Positions 17,243 to 26,331 are shown, numbered from the stretch's first letter. The stretch: 64,000 nt of DNA from an uncultured Alphaproteobacteria bacterium (GCA_934276735.1 CAKQTG010000002.1:248001-312000); one strand, 5' to 3'. Notes: generated by a model from the letters alone, not told the origin. Made by a program: numbers and translations.

Positions 17243-17787
17243 AAACTCTTGATTTCACGTTCCAAATCCGCTGGCGTTGCCGCAATACGTATATCGTAAT
17301 CCTTGATATCTTCGATAAAGCCACAATTATGCATGTGAACAAACAGGCGCGCGAACGGTGCCCAAAAATTGTCCGTATTCAGAAAAAACAGTGGCTTTTT
17401 CGTTTCACCAATTTGCTGCATCGTCATAATATCGGTCAATTCGTTCAGCGTGCCAATTCCGCCCGGTAAAATGATAAACGCATCAGACAATTCATACATC
17501 CGTTGCTTACGTTCATTGACACCATCAACCACCTGGACATGCACACCAGCGTGCACGGGCTCTTGTTTAGCAACAACATTGTGGGTAGAAACACCAATAA
17601 CCTCGCCCCCGGCGTTCAATGCCCCATTTGCAACCGTCCCCATCAGGCCAACATCGCCACCACCGAATACCATACGAATGCCATTACGCGCCAACATTTC
17701 CCCGACCAGTGCCGCGTCGCGTGCGAACGCAGTTTCTGTACCAAACTCATGTCCGCAATATACCGCCATAGATTTTAATTTTACCAT
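17239..17787 (-). CDS. LOG family protein (TIGR00730 type)
   Basis: The 182-residue Rossmann-like protein carries GGGDVGLMG and PGGIGTLNE, the two hallmark motifs of the LOG family, whose studied members hydrolyse nucleoside 5'-monophosphates to base and ribose phosphate (cytokinin-activating in plants). ERKQRM before the second motif is also typical. It lies divergent from tilS and convergent with DUF167. The in vivo substrate in bacteria like this one is not known. Confidence 0.9.
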   Translation of the reverse strand: MVKLKSMAVYCGHEFGTETAFARDAALVGEMLARNGIRMVFGGGDVGLMGTVANGALNAGGEVIGVSTHNVVAKQEPVHAGVHVQVVDGVNERKQRMYELSDAFIILPGGIGTLNELTDIMTMQQIGETKKPLFFLNTDNFWAPFARLFVHMHNCGFIEDIKDYDIRIAATPADLEREIKSF

Positions 17788-17846
17788 TTCTCTTTTCCTT
17801 TCTTTTTCACTTTATTTTTGCGAATTATAGCATAAAATAACCCAAA

Positions 17847-18827
17847 ATGAATCAGAAATTTATTAAATTTATGAATGAATTTATTGGGCGTCGCTTGGCT
17901 GTTGCGGTCAGTGGGGGTGTTGATTCGGTGTGTCTGTTGTGCTGGCTAGATGAAATTAGGGCACACCCCATCGCATTGCATGTAAATCATAAATTACGCA
18001 CCTGTGCTGATACCGAAGCCGCGTATGTTCAAAACCTGTGTATGGCGCGTGGGATTGAGTGTCATATTTTCCAATGGACTGGCGAAAAGCCCGCCACAGG
18101 ACTGGAGGCTGCTGCACGCACCGCACGGTATAAATTTATGACCGACTGGTGTCGCGAGAATAACATTGACGCATTGCTGGTTGCGCACCAGGCCGATGAC
18201 CAAATTGAAACTTTTTTAATGAACCTGGGACGTGGCAGTGGGCTGTCCGGACTGGCGGCGATGCGCGATATATCAATGCGCGATGGTGTTAAAATTGTGC
18301 GTCCTCTGTTGGGTGTATGGCGACACGAATTAAAACAGTATTGTGATGAACACGGTATTAAATATTTTACAGATGAAATGAATAATGACGAAAAATACAC
18401 CCGTGTTCGTATTCGCAAAAATCGCCATCTGGTGGCAGATAAACTAGGTATTTCAGACGAACGTATCTTGTTAGCGATACAAAACCTGGGACGGGTGCGC
18501 GACGCAATTGAAGCAGATGTCGCGGATTTAGTGGCTTCTGTGTCTGATGGACGACGCGCAATGTTCACAGATTCTTTTCTATTTGACCAGGACGACAATA
18601 TTAGGTTAAAGTTTATCGGGACGTTGATTCAGCAAATTGGGGGGGATAATTATCAGCCACGCTTGAATTCGTTACGCCGTGCACTAAGTAATTTGCAGTC
18701 TGATTGTAAATTCACATTGGGGCATTGCACTGTGCGTCGGTTGAATGGTCGGATTTTAATCGTTCCCGAGGGGGCAAAAACAAGTTTTAGGACAAGACAT
18801 GGAAAAGCAAACGTTAAAAAACAGTAA
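17847..18827 (+). CDS. tilS: tRNA(Ile)-lysidine synthase
   Basis: TilS modifies C34 of tRNA-Ile(CAU) to lysidine, which switches decoding to AUA. The 326-residue protein has the N-type ATP pyrophosphatase P-loop SGGVDS (22-27) and the AHQADDQIETFLMNLGRGSG segment. It lacks the long C-terminal domains of the E. coli enzyme, as do many alphaproteobacterial forms. Its end overlaps ftsH by 29 bases, an arrangement (tilS then ftsH) that is common in bacteria. Confidence 0.94.
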   Translation: MNQKFIKFMNEFIGRRLAVAVSGGVDSVCLLCWLDEIRAHPIALHVNHKLRTCADTEAAYVQNLCMARGIECHIFQWTGEKPATGLEAAARTARYKFMTDWCRENNIDALLVAHQADDQIETFLMNLGRGSGLSGLAAMRDISMRDGVKIVRPLLGVWRHELKQYCDEHGIKYFTDEMNNDEKYTRVRIRKNRHLVADKLGISDERILLAIQNLGRVRDAIEADVADLVASVSDGRRAMFTDSFLFDQDDNIRLKFIGTLIQQIGGDNYQPRLNSLRRALSNLQSDCKFTLGHCTVRRLNGRILIVPEGAKTSFRTRHGKANVKKQ

Positions 18828-20688
18828 AAAATCAACACGCCGCGACAGTTCAATGATATTTGTCGCGGTGTTCGCGGTATTGTTTGTCGCATTGGGGTTG
18901 CGCGGTTTTATGTCAGGTGGCATGCCGGGCGGCATCATGGCAAATTCGGGCACTGCGACAACAAAGCCCATAGAATTATCATTTTCAGACGTCCTGCGTC
19001 GCGAGGGCGAAATCAAAACCATGAAAATCCGCGGGTCAGACGCAACCGGGACACTGCGCGACGGAACGCCTTTTAACGCGACGATTACATATGACCCGGA
19101 ATTACTAGCCAAAATATCGGCGAATGGCGCATCTATATCCATTGATTCATCAAAAAGCACAATGGAATACCTGGGAATGTGGTTCCCGATTATACTGGGC
19201 TTGTTCTTTATGTGGTGGATTTTCCGTGGCGTGCGCGGCGGCGCGGGTGGCATTACACGTGGCCTGGCGCAGCAGAATCCGACAAAAATCACAACTGGCA
19301 AACCTAAAACAACATTTGCAGATGTCGCCGGTATTGATTCTGAAAAGCAAGAGTTGATGGAGGTCGTAGATTTCCTGAAAGATAAAGACAAATTTACTGC
19401 CGTTGGTGCTCGTGTGCCACGTGGCGTATTGCTGGCTGGGGAACCTGGAACTGGTAAAACATTGCTGGCACGCGCCATCGCAGGCGAGGCAAACGTCCCA
19501 TTCTTTGCCGCATCGGGCAGCGATTTTTCTGGCATCATTGTTGGACTGGGCGTTGCGAAAATCAAAGAAATCTTTGAAATGGCGAAGCGGAACGCACCGT
19601 GCATTTTGTTCATCGATGAAATCGACGCCATTGGCCAAAGACGCAGCACGGGGTCATTTAACGACCAAGATCGCGAACAGACGTTAAACCAGTTGCTGAT
19701 TGAAATGGACGGCTTTGCAAATGACACTGGCATTATCGTAATCGGCGCAACAAATCGACCAGATATGCTGGACGCGGCGTTGTTGCGTCCGGGGCGCTTT
19801 GACCGCCAGGTGTATATTGAATTACCCGATATGTCGGGACGTCGTGCGATACTGGATTTGTACGCAAAAAAGATAAAAGTTGGCACAGATGTCAATCTGC
19901 AAGATGTGGCACGTGGAACGACTGGATTTTCGGGGGCCGATTTGGAAAATCTGTTAAATGAATCCGCCCTGCACGCGGTTCGCAACGGACGTAAAGAAAT
20001 CAGCCCAATCGACCTGGACGAAGCACGCGACAAAATATTGATGGGCCCACGCAAGGCACGCAAAATCCGCCCTGAAGATATAAAACTGACCGCCTATCAC
20101 GAGGCTGGACACGCATTTGTCAGTCAGATGTATGCCGACATTACTGACCCAATTCACAAGGCAACGATTATCCCGCGTGGTCGTGCATTGGGAATGGTGC
20201 AACACCTGCCGATTGATGACAAGGTTTCTATGACCATTGCCGAGGTTCGCGCCAACCTGGCCATCGCCCTGGCGGGGCGCAGTGCCGAAGAAGTGTTCTT
20301 TGGTCCTGACAAAATTACGACTGGCGCAGAAAGTGATATTGCCATGGCAACACGCCTGGCCCGGTATTCTATCACGACAGCAGGCCTGTCGCCACGCGTC
20401 GGTCTGGCCGCAATCAGCCAGGTAACAAACTTTGGCAATCGCACTGCGTTGGAAAACGCGTCTGAAAAGACCGCCGAATTGGTTGACAGTGAAATCAAGG
20501 CCTGGCTGGACGCAGCACACACAGATGCGAAAAAATTATTGACTAAAAACCGAGCAACGGTTGAACGTCTGGCCAATGAATTGCTGAAACGCGAAACATT
20601 GACCGGTGCCGAAATCAAAGAAATCATTTCTGGAGCAACTACCAAGAAAACCGCCCCAAAAACACGCACAAAGAAAAATGCAAAATAA
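18799..20688 (+). CDS. ftsH: ATP-dependent zinc metalloprotease FtsH, unusual pore loop
   Basis: FtsH is the membrane-anchored AAA+ protease that removes misfolded membrane proteins and short-lived regulators. The 629-residue protein has two membrane spans (about 18-36 and 127-143), Walker A GEPGTGKT (214-221), Walker B ILFIDEID (269-276), the SRH with RPGRFDRQ, and the zinc motif HEAGH (434-438). The substrate-gripping pore loop, FVEMFVGVGA in E. coli, reads FSGIIVGLGV here (243-252), so the aromatic Phe is replaced by Ile. Translation is coupled to tilS upstream; the MBL gene overlaps its end. Confidence 0.97.
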   Translation: MEKQTLKNSKKSTRRDSSMIFVAVFAVLFVALGLRGFMSGGMPGGIMANSGTATTKPIELSFSDVLRREGEIKTMKIRGSDATGTLRDGTPFNATITYDPELLAKISANGASISIDSSKSTMEYLGMWFPIILGLFFMWWIFRGVRGGAGGITRGLAQQNPTKITTGKPKTTFADVAGIDSEKQELMEVVDFLKDKDKFTAVGARVPRGVLLAGEPGTGKTLLARAIAGEANVPFFAASGSDFSGIIVGLGVAKIKEIFEMAKRNAPCILFIDEIDAIGQRRSTGSFNDQDREQTLNQLLIEMDGFANDTGIIVIGATNRPDMLDAALLRPGRFDRQVYIELPDMSGRRAILDLYAKKIKVGTDVNLQDVARGTTGFSGADLENLLNESALHAVRNGRKEISPIDLDEARDKILMGPRKARKIRPEDIKLTAYHEAGHAFVSQMYADITDPIHKATIIPRGRALGMVQHLPIDDKVSMTIAEVRANLAIALAGRSAEEVFFGPDKITTGAESDIAMATRLARYSITTAGLSPRVGLAAISQVTNFGNRTALENASEKTAELVDSEIKAWLDAAHTDAKKLLTKNRATVERLANELLKRETLTGAEIKEIISGATTKKTAPKTRTKKNAK

Positions 20689-21367
20689 TAACGACGTCCA
20701 ATTTGAAATTATCTACATGCCACCAGAAAACACGAATTCTGTCCTGGTGACGCGTGGCACGGACGCCGTGATTTTTGACCCATGGGGGCGCGCGGATGAT
20801 TGGATAAAATTGCTGGATGGACGCAGATTGCATTTGCAGGCAATTTACGCAACGCATGGGCACAGTGACCACATTTCCGCCGCGCCCGGGTTGGCGGCGC
20901 ACTATGACACGCCATGGTATATGAATCACCACGATTTGGAATTGATTACGTGGGGTAATATGTTACTAGAATATTTCAATATGCCCAAAATTCCGTCTGA
21001 CTTTCGCCGCCCTGAAAATTTAACCGCCGGCCCACGCGAAATTTTACCCGGCGTGCATATGGACGTAATTGCCACCCCTGGGCATTCGGCGGGCGGTATG
21101 ATGTTCTATTTTCCTGAATATGGGATTTTGCTATCTGGCGACACACTGTTTCGCGATGGTGTCGGACGAACCGACCTGCCCACGGGCGACATCGACAATT
21201 TACGGCTGTCTGTTGCCGCGTTGTACAATATGAATTTACCTGATGAAACATATGTTGTTCATGGACACGGGGTTGATTCAACCATTAAAATGCTGAAACA
21301 GCACAATCCATTTTTTGATGGTCGCCACCATTGTCATCATTGTGATTGTGGTTGCAATTGCAAATAA
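20678..21367 (+). CDS. MBL-fold hydrolase with Cys/His-rich tail
   Basis: The 229-residue protein has the metallo-beta-lactamase signature THGHSDHI, later metal ligands in TPGHSAGG and GDTLF, and a final HGHG, placing it in the glyoxalase II-like group that hydrolyses thioesters or related bonds. The start at 20678 overlaps the ftsH stop by 11 bases. The last 13 residues form an unusual HHCHHCDCGCNCK tail that could bind metal. Substrate unknown; co-transcription with ftsH is likely. Confidence 0.88.
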   Translation: MQNNNDVQFEIIYMPPENTNSVLVTRGTDAVIFDPWGRADDWIKLLDGRRLHLQAIYATHGHSDHISAAPGLAAHYDTPWYMNHHDLELITWGNMLLEYFNMPKIPSDFRRPENLTAGPREILPGVHMDVIATPGHSAGGMMFYFPEYGILLSGDTLFRDGVGRTDLPTGDIDNLRLSVAALYNMNLPDETYVVHGHGVDSTIKMLKQHNPFFDGRHHCHHCDCGCNCK

Positions 21368-22147
21368 TTATTGAGTCACTTGGAATACCAAAACTCGTTC
21401 AATTCCAGCCAAGTCACGTTCAGAACGTAAAAATTGCCACCCCGCGCGCGTAAAAATGTCACGCACCGCCACAGATTGTCCAGCACCGATTTCCAAATAT
21501 ATCTTGCCGCCCGGTCGCACCCAACGCCACGCGTTTGGCGCAATTGATTCGTATGCCGCCAAACCATCATTTTCCGCATACAGTGCCATTTTTGGGTCGT
21601 GCATCGCACCCGCATCAACACGCGTGTCATCACGTGCAATGTATGGAGGATTGGATACGATTATATCAAACGCCTGGGGCTGGGCCGTGCGTGGGTTATC
21701 AAACCGATTGCGAATTACGCGCACGCGACCAGCCAGTCCCAGGTCACGCATATTTGCACGCGCCGTCCGTACCGCGCCATACGACCAATCAACCGCCACA
21801 CCTGTGGCATCGTGAATATTTTTTACCAGCGCACAAATTATGCACCCTGTTCCTGTCCCCAAGTCCAGAATATGCGGCGCATTATTTGCCCCACAATCAG
21901 CAATTACCGCCGCAACCAGTGTTTCTGTATCTGGGCGCGGGTCTAATGTATGTCGATTTGTCCGAAATTTCAGGCCATAAAACCATTTCTGACCGATAAT
22001 TTTTGCTACTGGCACACCGCGACGCAACTGGTGCGCCATGCGCCAGACATTAAAATATGATAACTTTTTAGTATTTTCAGTAATAATCCGTGCTGCCCGA
22101 ATTCCACCAGCACGATTTAGAATTGTGAACGCTTGATTTATTTCCAT
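21368..22147 (-). CDS. prmC: Peptide chain release factor N5-glutamine methyltransferase
   Basis: PrmC methylates the GGQ glutamine of release factors. The 259-residue protein has the SAM-binding motif LDLGTGTGCI and the catalytic NPPY (SNPPYIA), preceded by an N-terminal helical domain with the family segment GVPVAKIIGQKWFYGLKF. The ATG at 22147 (MEIN) is preferred; an earlier in-frame ATG at 22168 would lie upstream of the -10 box. A TATAAT on this strand ends six bases before the start, so the mRNA should be leaderless. It shares its promoter region with the divergent peptidase gene. Confidence 0.92.
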   Translation of the reverse strand: MEINQAFTILNRAGGIRAARIITENTKKLSYFNVWRMAHQLRRGVPVAKIIGQKWFYGLKFRTNRHTLDPRPDTETLVAAVIADCGANNAPHILDLGTGTGCIICALVKNIHDATGVAVDWSYGAVRTARANMRDLGLAGRVRVIRNRFDNPRTAQPQAFDIIVSNPPYIARDDTRVDAGAMHDPKMALYAENDGLAAYESIAPNAWRWVRPGGKIYLEIGAGQSVAVRDIFTRAGWQFLRSERDLAGIERVLVFQVTQ

Positions 22148-22168
22148 AAGTCCATTATAATCGGACAC
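22133..22168. promoter_or_regulatory. 21-bp divergent promoter with palindromic -10 (prmC and M23 peptidase)
   Basis: The two start codons face away from each other only 21 bases apart (22148-22168). The centre is the palindrome ATTATAAT (22154-22161), which reads TATAAT on both strands. Rightward, TTGATT at 22133-22138 lies 17 bases before TATAAT, with seven bases to the ATG. Leftward, the -10 is six bases from the prmC ATG, with a weaker -35 (TTTGCT-like). Both transcripts should be leaderless. Confidence 0.75.
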
Positions 22169-23431
22169 ATGAAAAAAGCAAAAGATATTATAAACCCAAA
22201 CAATCTGTCAAAAATTGTCATTGCACTGGCGGCGGTTGCGGTCGTGTTGGCGGTTCTTGTCGTCGTATTATTTCATACACCCGGAACGATTTCTGGCCTG
22301 GGAAATCGCAATGAATGTAAAAATGTCGTGATGGTTACATCGGGCGACACGTTGTCAAAACTGTTGATTGAACAGGGTTTGACCCACAATGACGTTGATG
22401 CGATTGCACGTGTTCTGAAATCAGATGCGTCAATAACAACATTGCGCGCAAACAACGATAAAATTGAATTTGTTCGCGATGACAATGATGCTCCTGTGTC
22501 CAAGATTGTTATTATCCCGTCCCCCTGGCGTCAGGTGGAATTGACATGCGGTGATGGTGGCAACTGGGAAAGCAAAACAGTTGATATTGAACGTGATGTT
22601 CGCGTAGTATATAAATCGGGCGAAATCCTGGACGGGGACAGTTTTTACTTGGCTGGCATGCGTGCAGGAATTCCGGCAGGCATTTTAGCCGACGTATATG
22701 ATTTGCTGGCATTTGAAATGGACTTTGAACGTGATGTTCGCGCGGGCCAAAAATTCTCGGTTTTATATGAAGAAAATTTTTCCAGCGGTCAGAAAATTGA
22801 TAACGGTCGTGTCCTGGCAGTCCAATTCCAGGCACTGCGCGGCGATGTCAAAATGTATCGCTTTCGCAAATCTGACGGCACCTCAGGCTATTATGACGAA
22901 GACGGTAATGGTGCAATAAAATCACTGAAACGCACGCCAATAAACAATGCTAAAATCACCAGCAGTTTTTCTGGTCGACGCAAACACCCAGTGCTGGGCT
23001 TTACCCGTGCACACAAGGGTGTGGATTTCCGCGCATCGACTGGGACGCCAATTCCTGCTGCGGGTGCCGGTCGCGTTGTTGCACGTGGATACAACCGAGG
23101 GCACGGAAACTTTATAAAACTGCGTCACAATGGTTCGTATGAAACATTATATGCACACATGTCACGCTTTGCCAAGGGTGTTGTTGTTGGAACCGCTGTG
23201 CGCCAGGGGCAAACCGTTGGCTATGTTGGATCAACCGGATTGTCTACGGGGCCACACTTGCATTATGAAATTATTAAAAATGGCAAACACGTCAACCCGA
23301 TGACGGTTAAATTGCCCGCTATCAGCAATCTGGATTCGGCAAACAAAAAGAAATTCTTGGAATATCGCAAAACATTGGATACGGCGATGGAACGCCTGGG
23401 GAATAATCCGAATTTATATATTCAATTATAA
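22169..23431 (+). CDS. MepM-like M23 peptidase (murein DD-endopeptidase)
   Basis: The 420-residue protein has one N-terminal membrane segment (about 16-36), a LysM/OapA-like region (VTSGDTLSKLLIEQGL), a second conserved module (DSFYLAGMRAGIP, QKFSVLYEE) and a C-terminal LytM domain with HKGVDFRA and GPHLHYE, which provide the zinc ligands. This architecture matches MepM/YebA-type endopeptidases that cut D-Ala-mDAP cross-links during wall growth. The promoter predicts a leaderless mRNA. It ends at a strong terminator. Confidence 0.9.
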   Translation: MKKAKDIINPNNLSKIVIALAAVAVVLAVLVVVLFHTPGTISGLGNRNECKNVVMVTSGDTLSKLLIEQGLTHNDVDAIARVLKSDASITTLRANNDKIEFVRDDNDAPVSKIVIIPSPWRQVELTCGDGGNWESKTVDIERDVRVVYKSGEILDGDSFYLAGMRAGIPAGILADVYDLLAFEMDFERDVRAGQKFSVLYEENFSSGQKIDNGRVLAVQFQALRGDVKMYRFRKSDGTSGYYDEDGNGAIKSLKRTPINNAKITSSFSGRRKHPVLGFTRAHKGVDFRASTGTPIPAAGAGRVVARGYNRGHGNFIKLRHNGSYETLYAHMSRFAKGVVVGTAVRQGQTVGYVGSTGLSTGPHLHYEIIKNGKHVNPMTVKLPAISNLDSANKKKFLEYRKTLDTAMERLGNNPNLYIQL

Positions 23432-23459
23432 AAAACGGGGCGTTTGCCCCGTTTTTTGT
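23430..23459 (+). terminator. Terminator after the MepM-like gene
   Basis: ACGGGGC, GTTT loop, GCCCCGT and a long T-run. Confidence 0.88.
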
Positions 23460-23467
23460 TTTGTGCC

Positions 23468-24217
23468 CTATTTTGTTTTCTGGGGCATTGTGGCCAGGCG
23501 AGCAAATTCGCGTTCCAGACACGCCTTTAACCGCGGACTGTTGTTATGTGGCGCGACGTGAATTTCGGGTAATGCGCCCTGCTCTTGTATTCCGTATGCG
23601 ATGATTTCAGATTTTTCATTGAAATAAACCAATGCGGTCGCGTGTTCCTGGTTTATCAATTTATAATCAAATGTCGCCTGGTATGCCGATGCAATTTCAC
23701 GACAACGGTTGCGAACCTTGGGCAGCGCATAAAACATCGGCACCACTGTACACGCAGGTTTTTTTGCCACCTGTTTTAACATATTGTTTGACAGCGTTGC
23801 CCCAACAGGAACCTGGGAATATCCCATTTTGCAATAGAACTGAACCGCGTGCGCCAAAGAAATCAATTCAATATTTTTTGCACCGATAATACGTTCCACC
23901 TGGGTCAACAATCTGCGCCCGACACCACGTCCCTGGTATTCTGGGCGAACATACAAACTGTACACGCATACGTCGCCGTCAAAGCAACTGCCACGGGCAA
24001 ACCCAATCATTTTGTTGATATCATACGCCGCAAATGCGAATTTCGCCCCAGACAACGACCAATACCGTTTCAGGTCACGTTTAACCCACAAATCTTCGTC
24101 TGGGGACAATGAAAACTTATAGTTATGTTCCAACGCCGCCGCACGAATACTGATAAAATCGTCCCAAATTTTGGGTGCAGCCTGGTCAAATATTGGAAAT
24201 ATTTTTATTTCGCTCAT
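23468..24217 (-). CDS. GNAT family N-acetyltransferase, two-part protein
   Basis: The 249-residue protein carries a GNAT domain in its first 150 residues: VYSLYVRPEYQGRGVGRRLL is motif A with the acetyl-CoA binding Q/RxxGxG/A pattern, followed by a YCKMGY segment. The remaining hundred residues resemble a second, degenerate acetyltransferase-like or family-specific domain. The ATG at 24217 is preferred over an upstream in-frame ATG at 24238 because the family fold begins there. Substrate unknown. It is separated from the next leftward gene by about 30 bases. Confidence 0.8.
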   Translation of the reverse strand: MSEIKIFPIFDQAAPKIWDDFISIRAAALEHNYKFSLSPDEDLWVKRDLKRYWSLSGAKFAFAAYDINKMIGFARGSCFDGDVCVYSLYVRPEYQGRGVGRRLLTQVERIIGAKNIELISLAHAVQFYCKMGYSQVPVGATLSNNMLKQVAKKPACTVVPMFYALPKVRNRCREIASAYQATFDYKLINQEHATALVYFNEKSEIIAYGIQEQGALPEIHVAPHNNSPRLKACLEREFARLATMPQKTK

Positions 24218-24249
24218 ACTGGCGAATGTAATACACAACTATTATTTTG

Positions 24250-24981
24250 TCAATATTTGATTTCAAGATTCTTGAAATCATCGTGCGTTGCGCCCGGAAC
24301 AATCACAATATCCGAATCGCGCGCAAACCCAATCGTCAATTGCATTGGGACAACACGGTCACGCGTGCCGACATAGTGCAACTGGGGCACATCGGGCAAC
24401 GCATCCATATCCAGCGACCGCGTCAACGGCGTATCACCAAAATGCGCCGTCCATGCACCATGATTCAGGACACCCCCAATTGTAATCCACCGCATGACGT
24501 TTATTTCCGGGTGCCGCGTTATAACCAGGCCTGACACCATCGCGCCGCCCGAATATCCAACCAACACAACAGGACGCGCACCGGCCACAGATTTTATTGC
24601 CGCTGCCACAGAATCAATAACATCGGCCGAAAAACGTCCGTCGGTCCAATCATGGCGCGAACAGGCGGGCGACATAATAAACTGGCACGGGCGCGCGATA
24701 TACACGACGTTTGCCGCCGTATCACGCGTGGCCAAATCGCGCACAAATGTGCCACGCGGCGTCGGGTCGGACGTTGGACGGCCACTGGAATTAAATGCGT
24801 GACCGTCACCTTCTATATAAATATGCGTTGGGGCGCGTGTGTCGGTGATTTTTTGCCACGTGGCAATTTGGTATTTACCTGCATCAACTGTTATCGGCGC
24901 GAATCCCAACAATTCGCCACGGGGCGCATGCGCGCAAGCGCATAAAACCAATACAAACAAAATCCACAGACGACGTATCAT
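24250..24981 (-). CDS. Alpha/beta hydrolase lipoprotein
   Basis: The 243-residue protein has a short signal sequence with a lipobox-like LCAC (Cys16), so it is probably a lipoprotein. The hydrolase triad can be read as Ser in GYSGGAM, Asp in GTRDRVVP and His in PGATHDD. The overall pattern resembles VirJ/AcvB-like or BioH-type hydrolases, but the substrate is not known. It lies upstream of the GNAT gene on the same strand and divergent from the 25.1-kb membrane protein. Confidence 0.8.
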   Translation of the reverse strand: MIRRLWILFVLVLCACAHAPRGELLGFAPITVDAGKYQIATWQKITDTRAPTHIYIEGDGHAFNSSGRPTSDPTPRGTFVRDLATRDTAANVVYIARPCQFIMSPACSRHDWTDGRFSADVIDSVAAAIKSVAGARPVVLVGYSGGAMVSGLVITRHPEINVMRWITIGGVLNHGAWTAHFGDTPLTRSLDMDALPDVPQLHYVGTRDRVVPMQLTIGFARDSDIVIVPGATHDDFKNLEIKY

Positions 24982-25042
24982 TACTGGTATATATCATAGC
25001 CCGAATAACGCCCCGACGTCAAACCATATGCGCGGCGAACAT

Positions 25043-25095
25043 TTGACAAAAACAATTGACAAAATACTTGACAAATAATATTTTTAGACTATTAT
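25043..25095 (+). promoter_or_regulatory. Triple TTGACA promoter region
   Basis: Three exact TTGACA hexamers begin at 25043, 25056 and 25068 (steps of 13 and 12 bases). The last is followed after 16 bases by TATTAT (25090-25095). Overlapping promoters or an operator built on the same word are possible. Confidence 0.6.
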
Positions 25096-25130
25096 TTCGA
25101 TAAACAAAACGAACTAATAAAGGTGAATCC

Positions 25131-25889
25131 ATGTTCAACAAATTAAAAATGAAAATCGCCGCCCGTCGCGTAGAACGCAAAAAGGCCCGCACGTCTGCAA
25201 AGCGTGGCACCGCCCGCAAGGCGCAAAAGAAAACGTTCTGGGGCCGCGTCCGCGAAATTGTATGCGCACCATTTAAATTCATCGCGCGCGTTGTTCACCG
25301 CATATGGGCATGGATTTGCCGCATTGATTTAATTGGATTGGTAAATCTGACATTGTTGATTGCAATTATCGTCCTGTTCACAATGCTGATTGTGGACATT
25401 GTGCGCGCCCGTCGCACACCAAACGTCGTTGTGATTGAACAGCCGGTTGCCGCCACCGTTGTAAAGCCAACACCGCGTCGCCCGGTCCAAGTCGTCCCAA
25501 CCCCAACATTACCGATTAAACGCACCGCGAACCGCGAATACGTCGCCACCCCGGTCAGCGTTACAAACGTAAAACCGTGCCAGGCCACAATCCGCCAGAC
25601 CGCACGTATGGGTCGCGACCTGTATGGGGACATCATTATTGACCACCGCGACAGCGCGACAATCCTGCGCAGTGGTGATACCGTCCGCGGCAACCTGTAT
25701 CTGCAAAACATGCGCAAATACACACTGCCCTGCGGTGTCCGTATCGAAGGCAACCTGTTCTTGCGCGATGTGAATATGGTGCAATTCTGTGGTGCGTTCA
25801 CTGTTACCGGTAATATTTATGTCAGTCCGAAATCATCGTTTGGCCCACTGCCACGCACGGCGCGTCTGGGCGGCCAGGTGATTTTGTAA
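25131..25889 (+). CDS. Single-pass membrane protein with basic N-terminus, unknown function
   Basis: The 252-residue protein begins with about 55 strongly basic residues (Lys/Arg every second or third position), has one or two closely spaced membrane segments (about 65-90, rich in Ile and Leu), a Pro/Thr-rich linker (about 100-130) and a C-terminal domain (about 140-250) with short beta-like repeats such as GDTVRGNLYLQN, GVRIEGNLFLRD and TVTGNIYVSP, reminiscent of bactofilin-like stacked strands. It is expressed from a strong-looking promoter and ends at a terminator. No function is known to me. Confidence 0.75.
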   Translation: MFNKLKMKIAARRVERKKARTSAKRGTARKAQKKTFWGRVREIVCAPFKFIARVVHRIWAWICRIDLIGLVNLTLLIAIIVLFTMLIVDIVRARRTPNVVVIEQPVAATVVKPTPRRPVQVVPTPTLPIKRTANREYVATPVSVTNVKPCQATIRQTARMGRDLYGDIIIDHRDSATILRSGDTVRGNLYLQNMRKYTLPCGVRIEGNLFLRDVNMVQFCGAFTVTGNIYVSPKSSFGPLPRTARLGGQVIL

Positions 25890-25916
25890 CCAGAAATTGT
25901 TCATATCTCCCTTGAA

Positions 25917-25946
25917 CATAACCGCGGGATGTCCCGCGGTTTTTTA
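25917..25946 (+). terminator. Terminator after the basic membrane protein
   Basis: AACCGCGGGA, short loop, TCCCGCGGTT and T-run. Confidence 0.88.
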
Positions 25947-26015
25947 TCATATATATTTTTGAAATCGCATTTTTTTGTGATATAATAAACATATCCAAAC
26001 GAAAGGAATTATATC

Positions 26016-26264
26016 ATGAAAACAGCAGAGAAAATTTTAAATGTATTGGCCAAGAATTTGGGCTATACGGTTGTATTGGTTGCGGCGATTATATTGTTTG
26101 CAATCTTTTCCGATGGCCTGATTGATGGCGTCATAACGGCACTGTCCGCGGTTATCGGATACACATGCGTCGTTATGTTATACAAAGAGTTCGCAAAAGA
26201 ATCGGCAAAAAAGCCTGTGAAAGCCACAGCGCAAAAGAAACCGGTTTCGAAAAAGCGAAAGTAA
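26016..26264 (+). CDS. Small membrane protein with Lys-rich tail
   Basis: The 82-residue protein has two hydrophobic segments (about 15-33 and 38-56) and a C-terminal tail of alternating Lys and Ala/Pro. A TATAAT at about 25979-25985 and AAAGGA before the ATG support expression. It is not recognised. Its ends are clear: the gene lies between two terminators and is monocistronic. Confidence 0.65.
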   Translation: MKTAEKILNVLAKNLGYTVVLVAAIILFAIFSDGLIDGVITALSAVIGYTCVVMLYKEFAKESAKKPVKATAQKKPVSKKRK

Positions 26265-26284
26265 GGAACCCAAAACCTGAACGA

Positions 26285-26318
26285 AAAAATCGCCCATCCC
26301 CGGGCGATTTTTTTCATT
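26285..26318. terminator. Bidirectional terminator before secG
   Basis: AATCGCCC, ATCC, GGGCGATT with A- and T-runs on both sides, between convergent genes. Confidence 0.85.
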
Positions 26319-26331
26319 ATGATTTTTTTTA

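Noticed and set aside
18756..20063. 435-codon frame antisense to ftsH
   Set aside because: Lies wholly opposite a strongly conserved gene and shows shadow composition.
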